NCBI RefSeq assembly: GCF_903815225.1
Contig: NZ_LR813084.1
Span: forward strand, 4,550,001-4,614,000
Origin: Delftia tsuruhatensis
GTDB taxonomy: Bacteria; Pseudomonadota; Gammaproteobacteria; Burkholderiales; Burkholderiaceae_C
DNA length: 64,000 nucleotides
Direction: 5' to 3'
Position numbers and translations under genes: made by a program. A model generated the notes under the pieces. The model saw only the letters and a list, made by a program, of their open reading frames with translations, was not told where the DNA came from and did no database searches. Positions 1 through 9,070 of this stretch are shown piece after piece. How positions within the stretch are numbered: the stretch's first letter is position 1; every line of letters begins with the position of its first letter.

Positions 1-801
1 TGCCGTGTTGCGGCGCGAGCCGATGGCACCCACGTAGAAAGCGGGCGACTCCAGCGCCTCCATGAGGGCCAGGTCATCGAGCTTGGGATCGTGCGTCAGG
101 CCGATGATGCAGGTGCGCGCATCGGCGCGCATGGCGCGCACCAGGTCGTCCGGCATCTCACGCGACAGCTGCACGCCGGCCACGCTCCAGTGGCGGCTGT
201 ACTCCTCGCGCGGATCGCAGACCGTGACCGCGAAGCCATTGAACAGGGCCATGGTCGCCAGGTACTCGGACAGCTGGCCCGCGCCGATCAGCAGCATGCG
301 GTATTCGGGGCCGAAGCTGTTGGCGACCTGCGCCGCGTCGTGCACCAGCGGCTCGGGCGCCTCGCAGACCTGCTGGACCACCCGGCCCGTGGCCTTGTCC
401 ACGCTGCGCCGCACCATGCGGCCCTGGTCCAGCCACTGCACGAGCTGGCCCAGGGCCACGGCTTCGGGGTTGAATTCGAGCAGCAGCTCCAGCGTGCCCC
501 CGCAAGGCAGGCCGAAGCGATGGGCTTCATCGGCACTCACGCCGTAGCGCAGCAGCCGGGGCGGGCCGTCGCGCAGCGCGTCGGCGTCGCCCCCATGGCT
601 GTAGCGGGCGATCAGGTCATCCTCGATGCAGCCGCCGGAGACGGAGCCGACGACCGCCCCCGAGGCGCCCAGCGCCATGATCGATCCCACGGGTCGGGGG
701 GACGAGCCCCAGGTGCGCACCACCGTGGCCAGCAAGGCGCGTTCGCCCTGCCCGCGCCATTGCGCGAGGTGGCGCAGAACATGAACATCGAGGTTTTCCA
801 T
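1..801 (-). CDS. XdhC/CoxF-type molybdenum cofactor maturation protein (partial)
   Basis: XdhC/CoxF proteins bind the molybdenum cofactor and prepare it for insertion into xanthine dehydrogenase or CO dehydrogenase large subunits. The ATG at 801 opens a frame of 267 codons that leaves the window at its left edge, so the C-terminus is not seen. Landmarks are the block TWGSSPRPVGSIMAL (about residues 30-44), GSVSGGCIEDDL with the conserved Cys (52-63), and a Rossmann-like LLIGAGQLSEYLA near residue 170, as expected for the family. It lies 128 nt after coxG on the same strand and is the last visible member of the leftward cox cluster. The family call is firm; which enzyme it serves is inferred from its neighbours. 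Confidence 0.85.
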   Translation of the reverse strand, partial: MENLDVHVLRHLAQWRGQGERALLATVVRTWGSSPRPVGSIMALGASGAVVGSVSGGCIEDDLIARYSHGGDADALRDGPPRLLRYGVSADEAHRFGLPCGGTLELLLEFNPEAVALGQLVQWLDQGRMVRRSVDKATGRVVQQVCEAPEPLVHDAAQVANSFGPEYRMLLIGAGQLSEYLATMALFNGFAVTVCDPREEYSRHWSVAGVQLSREMPDDLVRAMRADARTCIIGLTHDPKLDDLALMEALESPAFYVGAIGSRRNTA

Positions 802-929
802 TGCAAGGTCTCCGCGCCGGTACCCGGCCTGCATCTGCGGCCGGGGGCCTGGCGATTTCGGCGGCTATTGTCCCGCGTGGGCGCACACCGTTCAGGGTGC
901 CCCGCGAAAGCCGCAGCCACCGCAAGGGC

Positions 930-1601
930 TCAGTAGCGAGAGAGCAGCCAGCCGGCACCCAGCACGACCACCACCGCCAGCGCCCAGCACCACAAGGGGA
1001 TGGCGCGGCGCGAGCGCTCCTCGGCCTCGGTGGCCGGGGCTGCGTCCAGTGGCGTGGCCACAGCCGCCGCTGCATCGTGCTCCCAGGCCTGGGCGTCCAC
1101 CGTGGGCTCGATGTGGCCCTGCTCGTCGGGCAGGGCCGGCGATGGTGCGCGCGGATGGCGCTGCTGCATGAGGGCATCGAAGCGGGCGAAGAAATCGTCC
1201 GCCATGTTCTTCGCTGCGCCATCGATCAGGCGCTGGCCGAGCTGGGCGATCTTTCCGCCGACCTGGGCCTGCACGCTGTAGCTGAGCAGGCAGGTATCGC
1301 CAGGTTCGGGACTCAGCCGCACCTCGGCCTCGCCCTTGCCGAATCCGGCCACGCCGCCCTGCCCCTCGAAGGCGATGCGGTAGCTCTGGGGAGCGACGAT
1401 GTCGCTGAGCGCGAGCTTGCCGCTGAACTTGGCGGACACCGGCCCGACCTTGACCGCCATGCCCACGGCGTACTGCCCCTCGCCCTGGCTTTCGAAGCGG
1501 TCGCAGCCCGCCAGGCAGGCCTTGAGGGTGTCGGGGTCGTTGAGCGCCTCCCAGGCCTGCTGCTGGCTGACGGCCAGAGGGCGGCTGGCTTGCATTTCCA
1601 T
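930..1601 (-). CDS. coxG: CoxG-like SRPBCC protein with C-terminal membrane anchor
   Basis: CoxG belongs to the SRPBCC/START fold and in carboxidotrophs helps attach CO dehydrogenase to the inner face of the cytoplasmic membrane. The 223-residue protein has the SRPBCC domain in residues 1-150, including LKACLAGCDRFE near the start and GGKIAQLGQRLIDGAAK near 135. A Pro/Ala-rich linker follows, then one hydrophobic helix at the very C-terminus (WCWALAVVVVLGAGWLLSRY), which fits a tail anchor. It starts 28 nt after the coxE stop and precedes xdhC, as in other cox clusters. Membrane recruitment of this particular enzyme is inferred from the family. Confidence 0.88.
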   Translation of the reverse strand: MEMQASRPLAVSQQQAWEALNDPDTLKACLAGCDRFESQGEGQYAVGMAVKVGPVSAKFSGKLALSDIVAPQSYRIAFEGQGGVAGFGKGEAEVRLSPEPGDTCLLSYSVQAQVGGKIAQLGQRLIDGAAKNMADDFFARFDALMQQRHPRAPSPALPDEQGHIEPTVDAQAWEHDAAAAVATPLDAAPATEAEERSRRAIPLWCWALAVVVVLGAGWLLSRY

Positions 1602-1629
1602 GGTGATTCCTTTCTAGGCATGTATGGCA

Positions 1630-2853
1630 TCAACGTCCCGCAGGCGTGGCCAGCAGGCGGGCCAGATGGCCGGCCAGTTGCTCCAGCGATTCGAGGTTGT
1701 GGACTGCCAGCATGGCATGGGCATGACGATGCAGCACGGCGGCCCCCCGGGCCAGTGGGGCATACCCGTCAAAGCGCAGCAGGGGGTTGAGCCACAGCAG
1801 CCGCGCGCTATGCCGGCGCAGCCAGGCCAGTTCCCGCTCCAGCTGCGCGGGATCGCCCGTGTCCAGGCCATCGCTGATGAGGAGCACCAGCGTGCGCCGG
1901 CCCACGAGGTGGCGCGCATGGCCTCGGCGCAACTGCTCCAGCGAGGCACCCAGGCGCGTGCCGCCGCCGAAATCCTCGATGGCGGCATTGGCCCGTTCCA
2001 GCATGGCATCCGTGTCGGCCTGGGCGAAGGCCGGACCCAGGTCACGCAGTTCGGTGCCGAAGCTGAAGACCTGGCGGCGCAGGCCCGGATGGCGCCGGGC
2101 GCTGGTGGCCGCATGCAGGAAGGCCAGCAGCAGGCGCGCATAGCGCTCCATGGAGCCCGAGACATCGACCAGGGTCAGCCAGGGCAGCGGCCGACCGCGG
2201 CGCTCGCGGCGCAGCAGGCGCAGCACCTCGCCGCCCTGGCCGGCCGCGGCCTGCATGCTGGCCTGCCAGTGCGGCTGGGCACCACGCTCGCCCGCACGGG
2301 TGCGCCGGCTGCGGTAGCGCGGCAGCGGCAGGGCGACATCGCGCGCAAGGCGCTGCACGAGTCCGTATTCGCTGGCGCTGAGCTGGTTGAAGTCGGCATG
2401 GCGCAGGCGCTGGCGCTCGCTGGCCGTCATGGCGGCATCCAGCGTCAGTTCCTCCTTGGCCTCGGAGCGGGCCGCGCCCGTGCCCTGGCGCGGCGACAGT
2501 GCCTCCTGGACACGCGGGCGGTGGCGCGGCGCGCTGGGCCGGGGCGCCTGCGGCAGCAGTTGGGCCAGCAGTTGCCGGGCCACGTCGGGATTGCGGAAAT
2601 ACGCGTCGAACAGTTCGCGGAACACGGCACGGTCCTGGAAGCTGCCCACGAGAACGGCCTCCAGGGCGGCCGCCATGTCCTCGCGCGCCACGCCCACCAG
2701 GGCCAGCGACTGCTGGGCCAGCGCCATGCGCCCGGCATCCACGGCCACGCCCGCGCGGCGCAGCGCGCGTGCAAAGCCGACCAGGTTGCCGGCCAGCTTG
2801 CCGCTGCGTGCATCACCCAGCCAGCTGGCGTGGTCCGGCCCGCCGGTCGTCAT
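1630..2853 (-). CDS. coxE: CoxE-like von Willebrand factor A domain protein
   Basis: CoxE proteins carry a VWA metal-binding domain and work with the MoxR-type ATPase CoxD to mature the CuSMo/Mo active site of CO dehydrogenases. The 407-residue protein has an N-terminal helical region and a C-terminal VWA domain with the MIDAS motif DVSGSM (about residues 227-232) and a later LLISDGLDTGD. The frame is open far upstream, but that part lies inside coxD in another frame. The ATG at 2853, whose first bases overlap the coxD stop, gives the usual length and translational coupling. The family assignment is clear; the maturation role is carried over from Oligotropha CoxD/CoxE work. Confidence 0.88.
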   Translation of the reverse strand: MTTGGPDHASWLGDARSGKLAGNLVGFARALRRAGVAVDAGRMALAQQSLALVGVAREDMAAALEAVLVGSFQDRAVFRELFDAYFRNPDVARQLLAQLLPQAPRPSAPRHRPRVQEALSPRQGTGAARSEAKEELTLDAAMTASERQRLRHADFNQLSASEYGLVQRLARDVALPLPRYRSRRTRAGERGAQPHWQASMQAAAGQGGEVLRLLRRERRGRPLPWLTLVDVSGSMERYARLLLAFLHAATSARRHPGLRRQVFSFGTELRDLGPAFAQADTDAMLERANAAIEDFGGGTRLGASLEQLRRGHARHLVGRRTLVLLISDGLDTGDPAQLERELAWLRRHSARLLWLNPLLRFDGYAPLARGAAVLHRHAHAMLAVHNLESLEQLAGHLARLLATPAGR

Positions 2854-3785
2854 GGCGAAGGCTCCGGCTCCGGCGCCAGCAGCTGCTGCAGGCGCTCGGG
2901 CGTGAGCGCGGCAACGTCCTCGCGCTGCTTGAAGAGGATGCCTGCCGTCTCGTGCACGACCTCCGGGTCGACGACCAGGGTGTCCAGCGCGACCAGGGCC
3001 TTGGCCCACTCCACGCTTTCGGCGATGCCGGGTGCCCGCTGGAAGGCGTCGGCAAAGGGCTGGCTGCGCAGGCGGCCCACGAAGCGCGTGACCTGCGCGG
3101 TCAGGGCCTCGCCGGCCCCGGGCACCAGCGCGCGCACGATGGCCAGCTCGCGCTCGCGCTCCGGGTAGTCCAGCCAGTGGTACAGGCAGCGGCGCTTGAC
3201 GGCGTCGTGCAGGTCGCGCGTGCGGTTGCTGGTCAGCAGGGTCACGGGCGGCACATGGGGCGGCTCGCAGGCCGATACGGTGCCCAGCTCGGGGATGGTG
3301 ATCTGGTATTCGCCCAGGTATTCGAGCAGAAAGGCTTCGAAGGGCTCGTCGGCCCGGTCCACCTCGTCGATGAGCAGCACGGCGCCCGGCGCGGGCGTCT
3401 GCAGGGCCTGCAGCAGCGGGCGGCGCACGAGGTAGCGCGCCTGGTAGAGCTCCTGTTCGGCACGCTGCACGCGGTCCCCGCCCTCGCCCAGCTCGGCGGC
3501 GCGCAGGTGCAGCATCTGGGCCGCATGGTTCCATTCGTACAGCGCCTCGCGCTGCTCCATGCCGTCATAGCATTGCAGCCGGATCAGTGCCCGGCCGAGC
3601 ACGCGCGCCAGCGCCCGGGCCAGCGCGGTCTTGCCGACGCCGGGCTCGCCTTCCAGCAGCAGCGGCCGCTGCAGCCGCAGTGCCAGGAAGACGGCCGTGG
3701 CCAGGCGCCGGTCGGCGAAATAGCCTTCGGCCTGCAGTGCCGCGAGCAGGGCGTCGATGGATGCGATGGCTTGGTCGGGCGGCAT
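2850..3785 (-). CDS. coxD: CoxD-like MoxR-family AAA+ ATPase
   Basis: MoxR-type AAA+ chaperone; CoxD of Oligotropha carboxidovorans is needed to build the metal cluster of CO dehydrogenase. The 311-residue protein shows Walker A GEPGVGKT (46-53), Walker B LLIDE (137-141) and the sensor-like LLTSNRTRDL. I place the start at the ATG at 3785 (MPPDQAIAS), 8 nt after the coxM stop. A longer frame exists upstream but runs through coxM with no family similarity. The stop overlaps the coxE start by 4 nt. Together with coxE it forms the ATPase/VWA maturation pair of the cluster. Confidence 0.9.
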   Translation of the reverse strand: MPPDQAIASIDALLAALQAEGYFADRRLATAVFLALRLQRPLLLEGEPGVGKTALARALARVLGRALIRLQCYDGMEQREALYEWNHAAQMLHLRAAELGEGGDRVQRAEQELYQARYLVRRPLLQALQTPAPGAVLLIDEVDRADEPFEAFLLEYLGEYQITIPELGTVSACEPPHVPPVTLLTSNRTRDLHDAVKRRCLYHWLDYPERERELAIVRALVPGAGEALTAQVTRFVGRLRSQPFADAFQRAPGIAESVEWAKALVALDTLVVDPEVVHETAGILFKQREDVAALTPERLQQLLAPEPEPSP

Positions 3786-3793
3786 CCGCTGTG

Positions 3794-4585
3794 TCAGCCC
3801 AACATCTGCGCCACGGCTCTCTGGGTCTGCACGCTGATCAGCTGCGCCCGGTAGCGCGCGCTGGCATGCAGGTCGCTGTTGAGATCGGCAGGGTCGATCA
3901 GCACCTGGGCGGCCGCGTCGGGCGTGAAGCTCCGGTCGAGCGCCGCCTCCAGCCCCGCATGGCGGAACACGCACAGGCCCGCGCCCGTGACGGCCACGCG
4001 CACGCCCTGCGCGGTCCGGGCGACGAAGACGCCCACCAGGGCGAAGCGCGAGGCCGGCTGCTTGAACTTGAGGTAGGCCGCCTGGGCCGGCACCGGAAAG
4101 CGCACGGCCGTGATCAGCTCGCCGCTGTCCAGCGCCGTGGTGTACATGCCCTGGAAGAAGTCGTCGGCCGCGATCTCGCGCCGGTCGGTGACGATGGTGG
4201 CGCCCAGGCCCAGCACGGCGCTGGGGTAGCAGGCGGCGGGATCGTTGTTGGCCAGCGATCCGCCGATGGTGCCGCGCGCGCGCACCTGGCGGTCGCCGAT
4301 GCCGCCGGCCAGCTCGGCCAGGGCCGGGATGGCGGCCTGGACCTGCGGGTTGGCGGCCACGTCGGCATGGCGCGTCATGGCACGGATCTCCACGGCCTCG
4401 GGCGTGACGGTGATGCCGGCCAGGCCCTCGACGCGGTTGAGGTCCACGATCTGCCCGGGCCGGGCCAGGCGCAGCCGCATGGAGGGCAGCAGGCTCTGGC
4501 CTCCAGCCAGGTACTGGCCGCCCTGCCCGGCCAGGGACGCGGCATCGGCGGTGGTGCCGGGGGCTTCATAGGTGAAGGCGTACAT
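3794..4585 (-). CDS. coxM: CO dehydrogenase-like medium subunit, FAD-binding
   Basis: FAD-binding medium subunit of a molybdenum hydroxylase of the xanthine oxidase family; it passes electrons from the [2Fe-2S] subunit to the quinone pool or another acceptor. The two FAD-contact motifs are present: AGGQSLLP near residue 28 and TIGGSLANNDPAA near residue 108. The protein ends with the CODH_FAD C-terminal domain and is about 263 residues, a little shorter than typical (about 280). Two ATGs lie in frame at 4591 and 4585; the second is 8 nt from a GGAG and is preferred. It sits directly behind coxL (6-12 nt), giving the S-L-M order typical of form II enzymes. Confidence 0.92.
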   Translation of the reverse strand: MYAFTYEAPGTTADAASLAGQGGQYLAGGQSLLPSMRLRLARPGQIVDLNRVEGLAGITVTPEAVEIRAMTRHADVAANPQVQAAIPALAELAGGIGDRQVRARGTIGGSLANNDPAACYPSAVLGLGATIVTDRREIAADDFFQGMYTTALDSGELITAVRFPVPAQAAYLKFKQPASRFALVGVFVARTAQGVRVAVTGAGLCVFRHAGLEAALDRSFTPDAAAQVLIDPADLNSDLHASARYRAQLISVQTQRAVAQMLG

Positions 4586-4597
4586 ATGCATGTCTCC

Positions 4598-6985
4598 TTA
4601 CGGCTGGGCATCGGCGATGGCGGACCAGACCCGGTGCGGGCTGGCCGGCATGTCCAGGTCCTTGACGCCCAGCGGATGCAGGGCATCGAGCACGGCGTTG
4701 ATCACGGCCGGCGGCGAGCCGATGGCTCCGGCCTCGCCGCAGCCCTTGGTGCCCAGCGGGTTGTGCGTGCAGGGCGTGCAGACGGTGCCGAGCCTGAATT
4801 CGGGAAAGTCGTCGGCGCGCGGCATGGCGTAGTCCATGAAACTGCCCGTGAGCAACTGGCCCGTTTCGCGGTCGTAGACGCAGTTCTCCAGCAGCGCCTG
4901 GCCTATGCCCTGGGCCACGCCGCCATGGACCTGTCCCTCGACGATCATGGGGTTGATGATGGTGCCGAAGTCGTCCACGGCGCTGAAGCGGTCCACGCGC
5001 ACCACGCCCGTGGCCGGGTCCACCTCGACCTCGCAGATGTAGGTGCCTGCGGGGAAGGTGAAGTTGGTGGGGTCGTAGAAGGCGGTCTCGTTCAGGCCGG
5101 GCTCCAGCTTGTCCAGCGGGTAGTTGTGCGGCACATAGGCCGTGAGCGCGATCTGGGCGAAGGGGATCTTCTTGTCCGTGCCGCGCACCGTGAACTCGCC
5201 GTCCGCGAAGTCGATGTCGGCATCGCTGGCCTCCATCAGGTGGGCCGCGATCTTCTTGGCCTTGGCCTCGATCTTGTCCAGCGCCTTCATGATGGCCGCG
5301 CCGCCCACGCTGATGGAGCGCGAGCCATAGGTGCCCATGCCGAACGGCACGCGGCCCGTGTCGCCGTGGACGATGTCCACGTTCTCCACGGGTATCCCCA
5401 GCCGCGCCGCCACCACCTGGGCAAAGGTGGTCTCGTGCCCCTGGCCGTGGCTGTGCGACCCCGTGAACACGGTGACGCTGCCCGTGGGATGCACGCGCAC
5501 CTCGCCGCACTCGAAGAGGCCGGCCCGGGCGCCCAGGGCGCCCGCGATGTTGCTGGGCGCCAGGCCGCAGGCCTCGATGTAGCTGCTGTAGCCCAGGCCG
5601 CGCCTGAGGCCCCGGGCCTCGCTGTCGGCGCGCCGTGCCGCGAAGCCCGCCACGTCGGCCAGTTGCTCGGCCTGGTCCATGCAGGCGCCATAGTCGCCCA
5701 CGTCGTACTGCAGGGCCACGGGCGTCTGGTAGGGGAAGCGGGTGACGAAGTTGCGCCGCCGTATCTCGGCCTGCGAGAGGTTCATCTCCCAGGCGCAGCG
5801 GCTGACCAGGCGCTCCAGCAGGTAGGTGGCCTCGGGCCGGCCCGCGCCCCGGTAGGCATCGACCGGGGCGGTGTGGGTGAACCAGGCGTCGACCTCCACA
5901 TGGACCTGGGGCGTGGTGTACTGCCCGGCCAGCAAGGTGGCGTAGAGGATGGTGGGCACGGCGCTGGCGAAGGTGCTCAGGTAGGCGCCCAGATTGGCGT
6001 CGGTGTGCACGCGCATGGCCAGGAACCGGCCGTTCGCGTCCATGGCCATCTCGGCATGGCTGACATGGTCGCGGCCATGGGCATCGGTGAGGAAGGATTC
6101 GCTGCGGTCGGCCGTCCACTTGATGCTGCGGTTGAGCCTGCGTGCCGCCCAGGTCAGGCAGACGTCCTCGGCATACAGAAAGATCTTGGAGCCGAAGCCA
6201 CCGCCCACGTCGGGGGCGATCACGCGCACCTTGTGCTCGGGCAGGCCCATGACGAAGGCCGTCATCAGCAGCCGCTCGACGTGCGGATTCTGGTTGGCCA
6301 CGTAGAGCGTGTATTCGTCGGTGGCCCGGCTGTAGCTGGCCATGGCCGCGCGCGGCTCCATGGCATTGGGGACGAGGCGGTTGTTGACCAGATCCAGCCG
6401 GGTCACATGGGCGGCGCCTGCGAACGCGGCGTCCACGGCCGCCTTGTCGCCTATGGCCCACTTGTAGCAGTGGTTGTCGGGCGCGATGTCGTGGACCACG
6501 GCGCCGGGCACGGCCCCCGCCGCCGCATCAGCCACCGAGACCACGGCGGGCAGTGGCTCGTAGTCCACCTCCACCAGCTCGGCCGCGTCGCGCGCCTGCT
6601 CCAGCGTCTCGGCCACGACCATGGCGACCTGGTCGCCCACGTAGCGCACGGTGTCCAGCGCGAGGATGGGATGGGGCGGCTCCTTCATGGGCTCGCCATT
6701 GGTGCTGGTGATCAGCCAGCCGCAGGGCAGGCCATTGATCTTGTCGGCCGCCACGTCGGCGCCCGTGAGCACGCCGATCACGCCGGGTGCGGCCCGCGCC
6801 GCGTCTGTGGAGACCGAACGCAGGCGCGCATGGGCGTGCGGCGAACGCACGAAGACCGCATGGGCCTGGGCGGCCAGCGCGATGTCGTCGGTGTACTGGC
6901 CCGCGCCCGTGAGGAAGCGATAGTCTTCCTTGCGCTTGACGGCCTCCCCGATATGGGGGAGCTTGGAAAAGTCGGATGCACCCAT
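4598..6985 (-). CDS. coxL: Form II CO dehydrogenase-like large subunit, molybdopterin-binding
   Basis: Catalytic subunit of a molybdenum hydroxylase (CoxL/xanthine dehydrogenase family), 795 residues. The active-site loop reads AYRGAGR near residue 376, where true form I CO dehydrogenases have AYxCSFR with the Cu-binding Cys. This therefore belongs to the form II group, whose physiological substrate is not settled. Cofactor motifs include GGGFGSK (about 265) and [16 protein letters not shown] (about 505), and the conserved Glu is in [11 protein letters not shown] near the end. An AAGGAG-type ribosome site precedes the ATG. It lies 30 nt after coxS and 6-12 nt before coxM. Whether it oxidises CO or an organic hydroxylation substrate cannot be told from sequence. 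Confidence 0.93.
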   Translation of the reverse strand: MGASDFSKLPHIGEAVKRKEDYRFLTGAGQYTDDIALAAQAHAVFVRSPHAHARLRSVSTDAARAAPGVIGVLTGADVAADKINGLPCGWLITSTNGEPMKEPPHPILALDTVRYVGDQVAMVVAETLEQARDAAELVEVDYEPLPAVVSVADAAAGAVPGAVVHDIAPDNHCYKWAIGDKAAVDAAFAGAAHVTRLDLVNNRLVPNAMEPRAAMASYSRATDEYTLYVANQNPHVERLLMTAFVMGLPEHKVRVIAPDVGGGFGSKIFLYAEDVCLTWAARRLNRSIKWTADRSESFLTDAHGRDHVSHAEMAMDANGRFLAMRVHTDANLGAYLSTFASAVPTILYATLLAGQYTTPQVHVEVDAWFTHTAPVDAYRGAGRPEATYLLERLVSRCAWEMNLSQAEIRRRNFVTRFPYQTPVALQYDVGDYGACMDQAEQLADVAGFAARRADSEARGLRRGLGYSSYIEACGLAPSNIAGALGARAGLFECGEVRVHPTGSVTVFTGSHSHGQGHETTFAQVVAARLGIPVENVDIVHGDTGRVPFGMGTYGSRSISVGGAAIMKALDKIEAKAKKIAAHLMEASDADIDFADGEFTVRGTDKKIPFAQIALTAYVPHNYPLDKLEPGLNETAFYDPTNFTFPAGTYICEVEVDPATGVVRVDRFSAVDDFGTIINPMIVEGQVHGGVAQGIGQALLENCVYDRETGQLLTGSFMDYAMPRADDFPEFRLGTVCTPCTHNPLGTKGCGEAGAIGSPPAVINAVLDALHPLGVKDLDMPASPHRVWSAIADAQP

Positions 6986-7015
6986 GGTGTGTCTCCTTGT
7001 CGTGTGCCGCGCGGT

Positions 7016-7492
7016 TCAGGAAGCCGAGCCGGCCATGGCCTGGCTGCCCTTTTTCACGGCCGCCACGATGTTCTGGTAGCCCGTGCAGCGGCAGAGGTTG
7101 CCTTCCAGCGCCTCGCGGATCTCGCGTTCGCCCGCTCCGGGGTGGCGCTGGCACAGGTCCACGGCGCTCATGACCATGCCCGGCGTGCAAAAGCCGCATT
7201 GCAGGCCGTGGCACTCCTTGAAGGCCGCCTGCATGGGGTGCAGGGTGCCGTCGGCCTGCGCCAGGCCCTCGATGGTGCGCACCTCGCAGCCCTCGGCCTG
7301 CACGGCCAGCATGGCGCAGGACTTGACGGCGCGGCCATCGACGATCACCGTGCAGGCGCCGCACTGGCTGGTGTCGCAGCCCACGTGCGTGCCCGTGAGG
7401 CGCAGGTGTTCGCGCAGCGCGTGCACGAGCAGGGTGTTGGGAGGAACGTCAATGCGCTGCGCGCGCCCGTTGACCGTGAGCTGGACATTCAT
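7016..7492 (-). CDS. coxS: CO dehydrogenase-like small subunit, two [2Fe-2S] clusters
   Basis: Iron-sulfur subunit of the molybdenum hydroxylase, 158 residues, the family's usual size. The N-terminal plant-type [2Fe-2S] cluster has C39, C44, C47 and C59 (CDTSQCGAC...C). The C-terminal four-helix cluster has C99, C102, C134 and C136 (CGFC...CRC). The frame extends upstream of 7492, but the ATG there ([10 protein letters not shown]) begins the conserved ferredoxin fold. It is the first gene of the leftward cluster and is divergent from the GAF/Fis regulator at 7729. A sigma-54-like promoter facing this gene lies at 7695-7709. Confidence 0.94.
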   Translation of the reverse strand: MNVQLTVNGRAQRIDVPPNTLLVHALREHLRLTGTHVGCDTSQCGACTVIVDGRAVKSCAMLAVQAEGCEVRTIEGLAQADGTLHPMQAAFKECHGLQCGFCTPGMVMSAVDLCQRHPGAGEREIREALEGNLCRCTGYQNIVAAVKKGSQAMAGSAS

Positions 7493-7694
7493 CGTGCGGC
7501 CTCCTGCCTGTGATCGGCGGTGTTGGTGAGGGGGATCGGTGGGAACGAAACCTCGGCAACCATCGTGCTCCGGTGCACGGGCGATGGCTCTAGGGTTGAC
7601 CCGCAGGCTCCGGCCCTGCCGCACGGATATTCTCAAAATGACACATCCGGCAGCCCTCTTGCGCCTTGCCCCCGTCCCGCCCGCCAGCCCGTTC

Positions 7695-7709
7695 GCAAAG
7701 CCCTTGCCA
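7695..7709 (-). promoter_or_regulatory. Candidate sigma-54 (-24/-12) promoter for the cox cluster
   Basis: Read on the minus strand this is TGGCAAGGGCTTTGC, with GG and GC exactly 10 nt apart. It matches the RpoN consensus TGGCAC-N5-TTGC at every fixed position but one (A for C). The predicted start of transcription is near 7683, about 190 nt ahead of coxS. The site lies only 20 nt upstream of the divergent regulator's start. It is a pattern match only. Confidence 0.5.
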
Positions 7710-7728
7710 GCCAGCCACAGGAGCCCCC

Positions 7729-8895
7729 ATGTTCGCCCTGAGCCCCGGAGACCACGCCGCACCGCCCGATGCCGCAGATCCGCGCCAGCTGCGGATCGCC
7801 CATGTGCGCCACCTGGCGCTGGCCGAGGGGGCCAGCGCGGCCCCGGCGGGTGTGGCACCCTGGCTGTGGCGATCCTGGCAGCGCTGCCTCGCGGCGGGTC
7901 GCCGCCCCGACGAACGCGTGGTCTACGAAGCCCTGGGCCCGCACGCGCTGCGCCAGGCGCAGGACGGGCACGAGGCCCTGCTGCGGGCAGCGCGCCCCGT
8001 GATGGCCCAGCTCGCGGGCGCCGTGGGCGCCATGCGCTACTTCAGCCTGCTGACCGACGCGCGCGGGACCGTGCTAGAAGTCCAGGGACCCATAGACCAG
8101 GGAGACATCCGCGCCCAGGCCATCGCCCGCGTGGGCGTGGACCTGTCCGAGCGGGGCGTGGGCACCACGGCCATCGGCGCCGCGCTCGCCGAGCACGGCC
8201 CGGTCTGGCTGCACGGTGCAGAGCACTTCTTCGACGCCAATCGGCACTACAGTTGCGCCGGCGTCCCCCTTTTCGGCCCGGATGGGCGCTGCCTGGGCAT
8301 GCTGGACATCACGGGCATCGACGTGCCGGAACGCCCCGAACTGCTGCACCTGGGCCTGCGCTGCGCACGCGCCATCGAGGACCGGCTGCTGCGCGCCCAG
8401 CCCCATGCGCTGCTGCTGCACCTGAACTGGCCCGGCGGCCCGCTGGGCCAGGAAGGCGAGGGCCTGCTGGCCCTGGATGCCGACGGCCATGTCGCGGGCA
8501 GCAACAGCCTGGCGCGCCAGCTCGTGCCCCAGCCCCTGTCCCTGCCGGGGCAGCCGCTGCACTGCGGCGAACTGCTGGCCCTGCCCTGGCCGGCGCTGGT
8601 GGACCATGCACGGCTGCGCCCCAACGAGCCGCTGCGCCTGCCGCTGTGGTCGGGCCTGCGGCTGCAGGCCCTGGTACAGCCCGGGCCCCAGTTGCGCCGG
8701 CTGCTGCCCGCCCAAGGCCCCGTGGCGACCGCCGCGGCCCAGCCCAGCGCGCTGCGTGCCAGCGAGAGCGTGCTGATCGAGCAGGCCCTGCAGGACGCCC
8801 AGGGCAACGTGGCGCGGGCCGCGCGCACGCTGGGCATCAGCCGCGCCACGCTGTACAGGAAGCTGGGGGCGCGTCGGCCGCGAGCAGCCCCCTGA
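7729..8895 (+). CDS. AcoR-like GAF/Fis-type transcriptional regulator without AAA+ domain
   Basis: Regulator of 388 residues resembling the ends of AcoR-type sigma-54 activators. An N-terminal segment with LWRSWQRCL is followed by a GAF domain (about 75-215, with [10 protein letters not shown] and [13 protein letters not shown]). A short PAS-like stretch comes next ([20 protein letters not shown]), and a Fis-type helix-turn-helix ends the protein ([20 protein letters not shown]). The central AAA+ ATPase domain (GAFTGA, Walker motifs) that such activators use to drive sigma-54 polymerase is absent. The ATG at 7729 has AGGAG 6 nt upstream; the longer frame from 7666 has no such site. It is divergent from coxS and is the likely local regulator of the cox cluster. 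Confidence 0.8.
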   Translation: MFALSPGDHAAPPDAADPRQLRIAHVRHLALAEGASAAPAGVAPWLWRSWQRCLAAGRRPDERVVYEALGPHALRQAQDGHEALLRAARPVMAQLAGAVGAMRYFSLLTDARGTVLEVQGPIDQGDIRAQAIARVGVDLSERGVGTTAIGAALAEHGPVWLHGAEHFFDANRHYSCAGVPLFGPDGRCLGMLDITGIDVPERPELLHLGLRCARAIEDRLLRAQPHALLLHLNWPGGPLGQEGEGLLALDADGHVAGSNSLARQLVPQPLSLPGQPLHCGELLALPWPALVDHARLRPNEPLRLPLWSGLRLQALVQPGPQLRRLLPAQGPVATAAAQPSALRASESVLIEQALQDAQGNVARAARTLGISRATLYRKLGARRPRAAP

Positions 8896-9070
8896 ACCAG
8901 CCGTCCCCTGGGGTTGACACGGATTTCTTTTGGGGGGAGCGGGCAGTCCGGCGCCTGCCGGCCTCCGTAGAATCGGCAGCTTTGGTCCGTGCGCCGACAA
9001 GAGCGCTGCGCACCGGCCTACAGGCCCGTGTACAGCGACGGACCCCTACAGCCTATCTTTTGGAGACACC

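Noticed and set aside
1630..3534. A 634-residue version of the CoxE protein
   Set aside because: The first 227 codons run through coxD in another frame and have no VWA-family similarity. The ATG at 2853 gives the normal CoxE length.
3587..7513. A 1308-codon open frame on the plus strand
   Set aside because: It is antisense to coxM, coxL and coxS, which have clear families. Long antisense frames are expected in strongly GC-biased genes, and this one has no family motif or ribosome site.
7596..7633. A sigma-70 promoter for the GAF/Fis regulator (TTGACC and TATTCT)
   Set aside because: The two boxes are 26 nt apart, too far for a normal promoter.
8914..8973. A promoter for dctQM (TTGACA and TAGAAT)
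   Set aside because: The boxes are separated by 48 nt and so cannot belong together. TAGAAT alone may be a -10, but no matching -35 was found.
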